From: Chloroflexus aggregans DSM 9485 | GTDB taxonomy: Bacteria > Chloroflexota > Chloroflexia > Chloroflexales > Chloroflexaceae | NCBI RefSeq assembly: GCF_000021945.1 | Contig: NC_011831.1 | Span: forward strand, 124,001 to 188,000 | Length of the DNA: 64,000 nucleotides | Direction: 5' to 3' | Part shown: positions 26,643-34,763 of the stretch, piece by piece | Numbering within the stretch: position 1 is the stretch's first letter | Layout of the letters: each line of letters opens with the position of its first letter | Notes under the pieces: generated by a model | Databases searched by the model: none | What the model was told of the DNA's origin: nothing | What the model saw: the letters and a program-made list of their open reading frames with translations, nothing else | Made by a program: the position numbers and the translations under genes

Positions 26643-28479
26643 CGACAGCGATTGCTTTTGTCTTTACTGTGCTGGCAACGATGATCGTCCTGTTTGTCAG
26701 CGATCGGCTTCGGCTCGATCTCGTTGCCATCATGGGCATACTTGCACTCTTGCTCGGTGGCATTCTCACACCGGCCGAAGCGGTTGCCGGTTTTGGCGAT
26801 ACTACTGTACTCCTTATCGCTGCACTGATGATCGTCGGTGATGGATTATTGCAAACCGGTGTCGCAGCGTGGATCGGGCAACGACTCGGACAAATCGCCG
26901 GTGTGAACGAGCGACGTATCTTGGTGACGTTGATGATACCGGTTGCAATACTGTCGGCGTTTATTAGCTCTACCGGTACGGTCGCTATTATGTTGCCGAT
27001 TGCGATCAACATTGCCCGTCAAGCCGGTATTAGTCCGTCACGTCTCTTGTTACCGGTTGCGTATGCCGCCTTGACCGGCGGAATGCTAACGCTCGTTGGG
27101 ACACCGCCCAATATCATTGCTGCCGAAGCACTCATTGCAGTTGGTCGACCTTCGCTTGGTTTTTTTAGCTTTACTCCCATCGGTAGCCTTGTGATCATTG
27201 CTGTCACGTTGGTTATGGTACTGTTTGGAAACTGGTTACTACCGATGAGGGTTGTCTCACCTACCGAAGATACCCATGGCCCAACCCTTGCCGAACTAGT
27301 CGCCGATTATCGTTTGACCGAAGGATTGGCGCAGGTGCGGGTTGCACCAGATTCGCCGCTGGCCGGCTTAACGTTGGCAGAAGCTCGGTTGCATAGTCGA
27401 TACGGCGTAACGGTTGTCGGGATTCGCCGTTGGTCAGACGGTCAGGCTATTCCCAGCCCGGCTCGGGCGGTAACTGCCGCAACCCGTATTTTGGCCGGTG
27501 ATCTGCTTGATGTGATCGGTGATGATGCAGCGATAGCGACAATGTGCCGCACTGAGCGTGTCATCCCACAAACGCTGCAACTCGATCTCCCGTTTGGGCC
27601 AGAGTTACACGTAATGGAAGTCGCGTTGACACCACGCTCTCGCTTTATCGGTCAAACGGTTGCTACGGCTGAATTACGCCAACGCTTTGGGGTGACGGTC
27701 TTGGGTGCCCGTCGGCTTGGTCTGCCGTTTACCGGTGATTTGGCGCACGAGACGTTGCGGTTTGGTGATACCTTACCGGTGGCCGGTAGCCCAACCCAAT
27801 TGACCAAGATTCTGAATGAACAGCGTACCTTCGGAGACCTGGCTGTCGTGGCATTGCCACGCGATCTTAGCACTAGTAGCGACCGGTTTCATCGACGGGC
27901 ATGGCTGGCAATTGCGATCGTAGTAGCGATGCTGGTGTTGATGACAGGTGACTGGTTACCAACTGTGACGGTAGCGTTGTTAGCAGCGGTAGCTATGGTA
28001 CTGAGTGGTTGTGTGCCGATCAATGATGTCTATCGTCGGCTCAGTTGGGAAAGCCTTGTCCTGATCGCAGCAATGTTGCCAATGGCGACGGTACTAACCA
28101 AGACCGGCGGTGCTGCTCTGATCGCACGCGAATTGGCGACTGCGTTAGGCACATTTTCACCGTTGGTCGTTCTAGCCGGTATCTTTATCATCACCGGTTT
28201 TCTGAGCCAGTTCATCTCGAATACTGCTACTTCTGTGTTAATGATGCCAATTGCTTTGGTATTGTTCAGCAGTTAGGGTTAGCTCCCGAACCGTTCGTCA
28301 TAACGGCTGCGATCGCTGCCTCGACCGCATTTAGCACCCCGATCGCTTCGCCGGTCAACACCCTTGTGTTGGTCCCCGGAAGCTACCGGTTCGCCGATTA
28401 TGCCCGTGCCGGTATTCCATTACAGGTAGTCGTACTGGTGATCTGCTTGTTGGTCATCCCATTCTTGTTTCCGTGGTGA
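26639..28479 (+). pseudogene. SLC13/DASS-type anion transporter with internal RCK-C domains, frameshifted
   Basis: Polytopic inner-membrane protein of the ArsB/SLC13 fold with two TrkA-C-like regulatory domains in the middle (about 215-295 and 305-390, e.g. DSPLAGLTLAEARLHSRYGV). The first frame (26639-28276, 545 aa) contains the signature SSTGTVAIMLPIA and the second-half equivalent NTATSVLMMPIAL, then stops. The last 65 residues continue in another frame (QQLGLAPEPFVITAAIAAS to FLFPW, stop at 28479). One missing base near 28255-28265 would restore a normal protein of about 613 residues. Either a real inactivating mutation or a sequencing error; neighbours are intact. Substrate (sulfate, phosphate, dicarboxylate) cannot be told. 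Confidence 0.85.
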
Positions 28480-28481
28480 CT

Positions 28482-29744
28482 TCAATACCGGTATGTTGAG
28501 ATCACATTGCCGTTCCTGTCGATGAGAAAAGCAGTATCGCGATCACCATCGCCGTCTTGATCGGTATTATTCCAAACGGCTTGATTGCGTCCCCAGTACA
28601 GATGTTCATTGGTATTGATACCACTACCCGTCCATACCTGCACGCGGCCACCGGCGGGTACGACAGAAAATGGGAAGACAAACGTGGCTCCGGCCTCATC
28701 GCGTAATATCCAATCGGTTAGATCAACCGGTGTCGTTCCCTCGTTCACGATACGGACGTATTCACCCACTACATCATCACCCGGTGGATTGTATTCGATG
28801 TAGGTGATGCGTACCGCCGGTGGAATCGGCGTCGGCGTCGGTGTTGGTGGAATCGGTGTCGGCGTCGATTCATTCGTGCCTTCGGCCTGACCGATCACGA
28901 GCGGAAGAAAGATTTTCTGGGGATTGGTTGAGCAGTGTGGTCCGGCCAATGCCGCTTGGATTTCCGGTGCTACGTTGCTGAGCAGATCAAGTCCGGTCCG
29001 TTGTTCGATACAGGCGATTGAAGAGCGGTACTCAGTATAATCGTTGCTGAGACCATTGATGTTCGGCATAATCACCGCGACGACTTCAGTCTCGGCAGTG
29101 ATGCGAGCGAGATCATTATCGCCCTCCGGTAAGACGACCACGACTTTCCATAACTCGGCAGGAACAACAATCTTCCCGTTCCCAATCGTACCATTACTCC
29201 CAATTGTTCCCCCGATCACATAGGCTTCGTTACCGGCACGCACCCGGTTGCGCGTATGTTCTTCGAGCAATCGCCATGGCCCTTGGTTATTATCCGGAGC
29301 TTGCGGTACGATATTGGCGAGGTAGAAGGTCTCACGCTGTACCAGATCGCTCGAGAGACGATCGCCGGAAGGGGTGAGATGACCACGGTCGTAGCCGGTG
29401 TTGGTGTAATCACTGTGCGTCGCGTATGGCCAACCAAGCGCACTGATGGTAGGATCGACGATAAAATTGCCACTATACCGATCGGTTTGTGCCGGACTAA
29501 AATCGGTCAAGGTCAGATGCCAGCTTACCCAGCGTGCAATTCCACTGTCGCGCTGATACGCCAGTGCATATGCCTCGCGTTCGATTAAGTAGTTGTTGGG
29601 CTGGGCGGGATCGGCTACAGCATTGCTCGGATTGCCAAGAGCGAGATGTCGACTCGTTGATGTGTTGACCGCAGTCGGTACGGAATAGGCGCTGAAGCAG
29701 GCAACCCAGAGGAGAAGTAAAAGCCACAGATAGCGTCTACTCAT
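28482..29744 (-). CDS. Secreted DNA/RNA non-specific endonuclease (NucA type) with lamin-tail domain
   Basis: 420 residues. Signal peptide 1-21 (YLWLLLLLWVACFSAYS). The beta-beta-alpha-metal nuclease domain (about 45-265) shows the catalytic DRGH in TGYDRGHLTPSGDR and the metal-ligand Asn in APDNNQGPWRLLEEHTRN. After a Thr-Pro linker (about 295-310) a lamin-tail domain closes the protein: YIEYNPPGDDVVGEYVRIVN, LTDWILRDEAGATFVFP. The enzyme should cut nucleic acid outside the cell; the tail probably binds envelope or DNA. One base separates it from the upstream inhibitor gene, so the pair is an operon. Stop is three bases from the end of the convergent transporter. Confidence 0.92.
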   Translation of the reverse strand: MSRRYLWLLLLLWVACFSAYSVPTAVNTSTSRHLALGNPSNAVADPAQPNNYLIEREAYALAYQRDSGIARWVSWHLTLTDFSPAQTDRYSGNFIVDPTISALGWPYATHSDYTNTGYDRGHLTPSGDRLSSDLVQRETFYLANIVPQAPDNNQGPWRLLEEHTRNRVRAGNEAYVIGGTIGSNGTIGNGKIVVPAELWKVVVVLPEGDNDLARITAETEVVAVIMPNINGLSNDYTEYRSSIACIEQRTGLDLLSNVAPEIQAALAGPHCSTNPQKIFLPLVIGQAEGTNESTPTPIPPTPTPTPIPPAVRITYIEYNPPGDDVVGEYVRIVNEGTTPVDLTDWILRDEAGATFVFPFSVVPAGGRVQVWTGSGINTNEHLYWGRNQAVWNNTDQDGDGDRDTAFLIDRNGNVISTYRY

Positions 29745-29745
29745 G

Positions 29746-30159
29746 TCATGTCTCGATCACCTTCGTTTGTACACCGGCAACCGTACCATCATCCAGATAA
29801 CCGATAATGAGCACGATTACCGTTCCTTCCCCAAAACGATAGACCACCGGATCGCGCAAATACGCGGCTAAGGTATCACGTAATCCGGCAAAGCCAACGA
29901 GTGTCGGTAAATCATCGGTCGTATGCCACGGTTGGCGGGTTGTTAGTGGGGCAAAAAAGTGCTCAAACGATTGGACGCTCACCAGAGTGTTGAGCGGAAT
30001 ATCAAGGGCCTGCGCTACTGTCTGTGGTGATAACGTGATCATACCGAGTATGACCGGGATAAACGGGTGATCGCGTTCACTCGGCATAAGCAAGTCGCCG
30101 GTGGCAGCGTTGAATGCGGCCAGAGCAGCCGTTGTAGCAGGCGAGAACGGTTCCGGCAT
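29746..30159 (-). CDS. NuiA-like nuclease A inhibitor
   Basis: 137 residues, no signal peptide. It resembles NuiA of Anabaena, the cytoplasmic inhibitor of the secreted nuclease NucA: ATGDLLMPSERDHPFIPV at the N-terminus, SFEHFFAPLTTRQPW in the middle, and YRFGEGTVIVLIIGYLDDG followed by AGVQTKVIET at the end. This match is from memory of the family, not from a search. MPEPFSP at 30159 is chosen as start because GAGGAG lies six bases upstream, inside the longer frame. It precedes the nuclease gene by one base, so inhibitor is made before nuclease. It protects the cell from enzyme not yet exported (inference). Confidence 0.82.
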   Translation of the reverse strand: MPEPFSPATTAALAAFNAATGDLLMPSERDHPFIPVILGMITLSPQTVAQALDIPLNTLVSVQSFEHFFAPLTTRQPWHTTDDLPTLVGFAGLRDTLAAYLRDPVVYRFGEGTVIVLIIGYLDDGTVAGVQTKVIET

Positions 30160-30251
30160 AGCCATCTCCTCAGTTGATCCAAACAAACGGACTACTGAGC
30201 TACTATAGTACCATGTCGCGCGTAAAACGAGGCCTTATGCTACAATCAGCT

Positions 30252-30276
30252 TTGCCGGTATTAAGTATACCGGCAA
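30252..30276. promoter_or_regulatory. Inverted repeat between nuiA and the ATP-grasp gene
   Basis: TTGCCGGTAT-5-ATACCGGCAA, two perfect 10-base arms, in the 198-base divergent region. It could be an operator for one or both units. No U tract follows, so a terminator is less likely. A weaker dyad (ACAAT/ATTGT) follows at about 30275-30289. Confidence 0.5.
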
Positions 30277-30357
30277 CAATCTGAAATTGTGCAAAGGCGG
30301 AGTAGCAACAGATGCGGCTCCACCTGTATAGCGTGATACACGATGAGGAGGGTTATC

Positions 30358-31428
30358 GTGAGTGAGAAAAAGATCGGCATTCTCGTCGGTCGCGAGTGGT
30401 CGTGGCCGCCTGCGTTTATCGAAGAGGTCAATCGGCGCAACGTTGGCGTGCGGGCTGAGTTTATCAAACTAGGCGGGACGCGGATGGCAGAGTTGTGTGA
30501 CTACGACGTGATTGTCGATCGCATTAGCCATGAAATCCCGTATTACCGGACATTTTTGAAGACGGCGGCGCTCAGTGGAACACGGATTGTCAATAATCCA
30601 TTCTGGTGGAGCGCTGATGATAAATTCTTCGGTGCGTCGTTGGCGACGGCTCTTGGTATTCCCCATCCGCGCACCGTCGCCTTACCCTCGCATTCCTACA
30701 TTGAGGGTGTGGTTGAAGAGTCCCTGCGTAATCTGATCTACCCAATTCCGTGGAAGGATCACGTGGATTACGTCGGTGGTTTTCCGGTGATTCTCAAACC
30801 GGCGTGGGGCGGTGGCTTTAAGAAGGTCTACAAAGTCCATTCGTATGAGGAGTTGTGGCGCGCCTACAATGAGACCGGCATCGAGTGCATGATGCTGCAA
30901 GAGTACATCGCGTGGGAGAAATATGTGCGCTGCATTGTCATTGGTCGTCGCCACATCATGACGATCAAGTTTGACGCCAATGCACCGTGGCCACACCGCT
31001 ACTTCCGCGATGACAACTATCTCACACCTGACGAAGGCCGACAAGTGGTTGATGCTGCGTTGAAGCTGAATCAGGCGCTCGGCTACGACATGAACACTGT
31101 CGAGTTCGCGATTCGCAATGGTGTAGCCTACGCTATCGATTTTACTAATCCGGCCCCTGACTTTGATGTGAATTCTCTCACGCCGTTCTACTTCGATTGG
31201 GTTGTACGGACAATGGCCGATTTCACGATTGAATTGGCCTTACAGGGTCGTGCCAGGCCAGAGGAGTTTGCGTGGCATCGTTTGTTGAACGGACCAATGG
31301 CGCCGGCAACTGCTCCGGTTGCAGCAGCGACGGTGAACAGCGACCCACCGCCCCCTGATCCGGTAGAGGCACCGACAGCTCCGAAGCGCCGCCGTACCAC
31401 GAAGAAAAAGACTACAGAAGAGGCCTAA
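30358..31428 (+). CDS. ATP-grasp domain ligase, product unknown
   Basis: 356 residues. The start is the GTG at 30358: GAGGAGGG (30345-30352) is an ideal ribosome site, while the upstream ATG at 30343 sits inside it. N-terminal Rossmann-like part KKIGILVGREWSWPPAF; central ATP-grasp core GGFPVILKPAWGGGFKKVYKV with the phosphate-loop glycines and MLQEYIAWEKYVRCIVIG. The C-terminal metal site is NTVEFAIRNGVAYAIDFTNP, with Glu and Asn ligands. The tail is Pro/Ala-rich and ends in a basic run (KRRRTTKKK). It resembles RimK/carboxylate-amine ligases in fold. It lies 99 bases upstream of a second, circularly permuted ATP-grasp gene, suggesting the two act on one product. Confidence 0.82.
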   Translation: MSEKKIGILVGREWSWPPAFIEEVNRRNVGVRAEFIKLGGTRMAELCDYDVIVDRISHEIPYYRTFLKTAALSGTRIVNNPFWWSADDKFFGASLATALGIPHPRTVALPSHSYIEGVVEESLRNLIYPIPWKDHVDYVGGFPVILKPAWGGGFKKVYKVHSYEELWRAYNETGIECMMLQEYIAWEKYVRCIVIGRRHIMTIKFDANAPWPHRYFRDDNYLTPDEGRQVVDAALKLNQALGYDMNTVEFAIRNGVAYAIDFTNPAPDFDVNSLTPFYFDWVVRTMADFTIELALQGRARPEEFAWHRLLNGPMAPATAPVAAATVNSDPPPPDPVEAPTAPKRRRTTKKKTTEEA

Positions 31429-31527
31429 ATCTCTCAAAACAGTTCGTGAAACGCCAAGGCGCGAGGTGTATCCGCAAGCCTTGGCGTCAGTTATTACGAT
31501 TGACATAACTGAACAGAAAGGATGCCC

Positions 31528-32916
31528 ATGACTCTTGTTCAAGCAATCGCCGACTACCATGCCCTACTCGATCCGAAACTGGCGGCTGCCTCGTGGCAAT
31601 GTTTGACCGAGGAGATGCGGGCAAGACGTTTGTATTTTGGTGAGCGTCCGCTGGCTACCGTCCTCCGTCCGCGTCTCATGACGATGACGCAGTATGAGCT
31701 GTTACGACACGGCACGAAGCAGGTTGCCGAAGCCGCCCGCCTGATCGTCGCAGCGGCGTTGGCCGATGATGAAGTCGGGCGGGCTGTGCGTGAGGTGCTG
31801 ATGCTGACCCCGCTTGAAGAACGGTTGATCGCGATGCACCCCGGCTACCTCGAGCCGAGCGCACATTCACGAATGGATACGTTCTTGACCGTTGATGGTT
31901 CGTCGTTGCAGTTTGTTGAATATAACGCCGAAAGTCCGGCGGCGATTGCTTACGAAGATCTGTTGGCACAGGCCTTTTTGGCGATGCCGGTGATGCAAGA
32001 GTTTATCAAGCGCTACCCGCTGCTGCCGTTACCGGCACGTCAATATATGTTGCGTACTCTGCTCAATTGTTGGCGGACTGCCGGTAGCCCCGGCCACGAG
32101 CCGCGAGTGGCGATTGTAGATTGGTATGGAGTGCCGACGGCTACCGAGTTTGAGATGTTCCGACAGTATTTTAGTGAGCACGGCTTGCCCACCGTTATCT
32201 GTTCCCCGCACGATCTCGTCTTCCGCGACGGACAATTAATTGCCAAGACTGCTGACGGTGGCGAGATGCCGGTAACGATTGTCTTCAAGCGTGTGCTGAC
32301 CAGCGAATTCTTGAGTCATTATGGTGATGATGCGCTCTCGCATCCGCTGGTGCAGGCTTATGCTGCCGGTGCGTGTGTCATTGTGAACTCGTTCCGGGCC
32401 AAGCTACTCCACAAAAAGTCTCTCTTTGCACTTCTCTCTGATGAACGGTTCCACGAACCGCTCAGCGCCGAGCAACGGTCAGCAGTAGCGGCCCACGTCC
32501 CATGGACACGAGTGGTACGGCCCGGGCAGACAACGTATCAGGGAGAAACGATTGACTTACTGGCGTTTGCCCGCGCTAACCGCGAGCGATTGGTGTTAAA
32601 ACCGAACGATGAATACGGCGGCAAGGGAATTACTATTGGCTGGGAAGTCAGTGCCGATGCGTGGGATGCTGCTCTCCAAGCTGCGCTCGAGACGCCGTTT
32701 GTCGTGCAAGAACGAGTGACGATTGCCTATGAGCCGTATCCGGCGTTTGTCGATGGGCAAGTCGTGATCGCCGATCGATTGGTTGATAGCGATCCCTATT
32801 TGTTTGGCACCACCGTGCATAGCTGCTTGTGTCGCCTCTCTACGGTCACGTTACTCAACGTGACGGCGGGTGGTGGAAGTACCGTGCCGGTGTTTGTGAT
32901 TGAAGATCGACCATAA
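31528..32916 (+). CDS. Circularly permuted ATP-grasp family protein
   Basis: 462 residues, cytoplasmic. GAAAGG six bases before the ATG at 31528 decides the start. The substrate-side region comes first (TVDGSSLQFVEYNAESPAAIAYEDLLAQAF) and the nucleotide-binding strands come last (RLVLKPNDEYGGKGITIGWEV, TPFVVQERVTIAYEPYP, TVTLLNVTAGGGSTVPVFVIE). This is the order of the circularly permuted ATP-grasp group (glutathionylspermidine-synthase-like and relatives). Such enzymes join an amine to a carboxylate through an acyl phosphate. No accompanying alpha-E or transglutaminase partner, which often follows this group, is present. Substrate unknown. Confidence 0.8.
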   Translation: MTLVQAIADYHALLDPKLAAASWQCLTEEMRARRLYFGERPLATVLRPRLMTMTQYELLRHGTKQVAEAARLIVAAALADDEVGRAVREVLMLTPLEERLIAMHPGYLEPSAHSRMDTFLTVDGSSLQFVEYNAESPAAIAYEDLLAQAFLAMPVMQEFIKRYPLLPLPARQYMLRTLLNCWRTAGSPGHEPRVAIVDWYGVPTATEFEMFRQYFSEHGLPTVICSPHDLVFRDGQLIAKTADGGEMPVTIVFKRVLTSEFLSHYGDDALSHPLVQAYAAGACVIVNSFRAKLLHKKSLFALLSDERFHEPLSAEQRSAVAAHVPWTRVVRPGQTTYQGETIDLLAFARANRERLVLKPNDEYGGKGITIGWEVSADAWDAALQAALETPFVVQERVTIAYEPYPAFVDGQVVIADRLVDSDPYLFGTTVHSCLCRLSTVTLLNVTAGGGSTVPVFVIEDRP

Positions 32917-32935
32917 CGTCTGTAGCGGAGTAAGT

Positions 32936-33718
32936 ATGCGGTTCAGTGATGCTCTCGGTCGTCAGTTTGAACTACCTGCACCACCCCGCCGGATCATCTC
33001 GCTGGTGCCAAGTATGACCGAGTGGTTGTTCAGCGTTGGCGCCGGCGAGCGCGTGGTGGCTGTGACCGACTATTGTGTCGAACCGGCGGCAGCAATTGCC
33101 CATTTGCCACGGGTGCGTGGTACCAAAAATCCGGATCGGGCAGCGATTATTTCGCTCCAGCCCGACCTGGTTATCGCCGAGCAAGAAGAAAACCGCGAAC
33201 GTGATGTGCGGGCACTGTCTGAGGCCGGGATCAATGTCTATGTCACTGCTATTCGCAGTGTCGCCGATGCTGTTAAGCAATTGGCTGCTTTGGCTGCTGT
33301 GCTTGACGTTACGCCGGCGGCAGCGCCGATGCTTGCAGCGATGGAGGCAGCGATTGCTGTGCCTCCTCCGCCAACGCGACGGGTGCTGGCCTTGATTTGG
33401 CGCGATCCGTGGATGGCGGTCGGGCAAGCTACTTACGCCGGTGATGTGCTGCGTCTCAGTGGTGGGATCAATGTCGCCGCCGAGTTGCCCGGTCGCTATC
33501 CACGAGCCACGTTAGCCGAGTTTCTCGCATTCGATCCAGAAGTCATTCTGCTACCGAGCGAACCGTATCCGTTTAGCGAACGCGATCTGCCGGCGTTTGC
33601 CGAGGTGACCGGACGTTGCCGTCTCGCTTTTTGTGATGGAATGGCGCTGACATGGCCCGGCCCGCGCACGGTGACGGCTCTGACAACCTTCCGTCATCTC
33701 CTCGAGGATGCGCTATGA
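32936..33718 (+). CDS. BtuF-like metal/cobalamin receptor fold, no signal peptide
   Basis: 260 residues with the helical-backbone metal-receptor fold: RFSDALGRQFELPAPPRRIISLVPSMTEWLFSVGA is the usual opening of periplasmic cobalamin/siderophore receptors, followed by PDLVIAEQEENRERDVRAL, VLALIWRDPWMAVGQATYAGDVLRLSGGINVA and PEVILLPSEPYPFS. At MRF (32936, with GGAG upstream) there is no signal peptide or lipobox, so it should be cytoplasmic. No permease or ATPase is nearby. It overlaps the DUF547 gene by four bases. Probably not a transport component; it may sense or hand over a corrinoid or metal (inference). Confidence 0.78.
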   Translation: MRFSDALGRQFELPAPPRRIISLVPSMTEWLFSVGAGERVVAVTDYCVEPAAAIAHLPRVRGTKNPDRAAIISLQPDLVIAEQEENRERDVRALSEAGINVYVTAIRSVADAVKQLAALAAVLDVTPAAAPMLAAMEAAIAVPPPPTRRVLALIWRDPWMAVGQATYAGDVLRLSGGINVAAELPGRYPRATLAEFLAFDPEVILLPSEPYPFSERDLPAFAEVTGRCRLAFCDGMALTWPGPRTVTALTTFRHLLEDAL

Positions 33719-34587
33719 ACCAACTAATCAGACTGCGTGAAGCGATGTTGGGGTTGGTGATCGGCAAGCGGGCTAATGATGTGCTCAATCGTGGCCCTGC
33801 TGCGGCTACAGTAGTTGATGGTGGAGCACTGGCCGGTGCGATCAAACGGGCCGTCAACCAATTTAAGGCGCTGGCAATGGATGAAACCGGGACACAGGTG
33901 GACTACGACCGGCTACGTGATCATCCGGCGTACCAGACGTTTCGCCATGAACTTACCCCGCAATTACAGACGTTCGATCCGACCACGTTACCCGATCGGG
34001 CAACACGGTTGGCCTTCTGGATCAATCTCTACAACGCATTAGTGATCGATGCTGTGATTGCTTTTGCGGTTAAGCAGAGCGTTGCCGATGAGTTAGCCGG
34101 TCTCAGCTTTTTTCAAGCGGCTGCCTATTTGATCGGTGGTCAGCGCTGTTCGCTGAACGATATTGAGCACGGCATCCTGCGCGCCAATCGTGGCCATCCG
34201 TTTATTCCCGGCCCCCAATTCGCCGCCGACGATCCACGTTTGGCATGGCTGATCGATCCGCCCGATCCGCGTATCCATTTTGCACTAAACTGTGCGAGTC
34301 GTTCGTGCCCGCCAATTGCCGTCTATAGCGCCGATCAGATCGATCATCAACTCGACATGGCGTTGCGCCATTTTGTCGCGACTGATGTGACCGTTGATCC
34401 TGAGCGTGGCGAGATTCATGTATCTCGCATTTTTGACCGGTACCGCGAAGATTTTGGTGGTCTTCAGGGGATTGTACAGCTCTTACGGCACGCATTGCCC
34501 GACGATGAGCGACGGGCATGGCTGTTGCAAACACAACGTGGGCGTTTTGTGTTTCGTCCGTACAATTGGGCTTTGAACCATAGCTAG
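33715..34587 (+). CDS. DUF547 domain protein
   Basis: 290 residues from the ATG at 33715 that overlaps the previous stop (ATGA). The DUF547 core is visible: RATRLAFWINLYNALVIDAVI, FFQAAAYLIGGQRCSLNDIEHGIL, IHFALNCASRSCPPIAVYSAD (the conserved N-C-A-S-x-S-C-P-P), and VSRIFDRYREDFGG. The family is thought to be related to the transglutaminase/papain-like fold, and Cys and His are conserved, but no activity is proven. Last gene of the ATP-grasp cluster; a 176-base gap precedes the convergent GH57 gene. Confidence 0.88.
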   Translation: MNQLIRLREAMLGLVIGKRANDVLNRGPAAATVVDGGALAGAIKRAVNQFKALAMDETGTQVDYDRLRDHPAYQTFRHELTPQLQTFDPTTLPDRATRLAFWINLYNALVIDAVIAFAVKQSVADELAGLSFFQAAAYLIGGQRCSLNDIEHGILRANRGHPFIPGPQFAADDPRLAWLIDPPDPRIHFALNCASRSCPPIAVYSADQIDHQLDMALRHFVATDVTVDPERGEIHVSRIFDRYREDFGGLQGIVQLLRHALPDDERRAWLLQTQRGRFVFRPYNWALNHS

Positions 34588-34763
34588 AAACAGGTAGTAG
34601 TGGTGACCGGTGCAATCGTTCGCAGGTGAACTTAATCGTCTGGCCGTTCAACATTAGCCCAACGCTCAAGCAACATCTCCACGCACTGCGGTGAGATTTA
34701 TCCGACTTCACAAACCTCTCACCGAACATCAACAAACGATAGCTCCCGTGCCGTCGGGACGGA

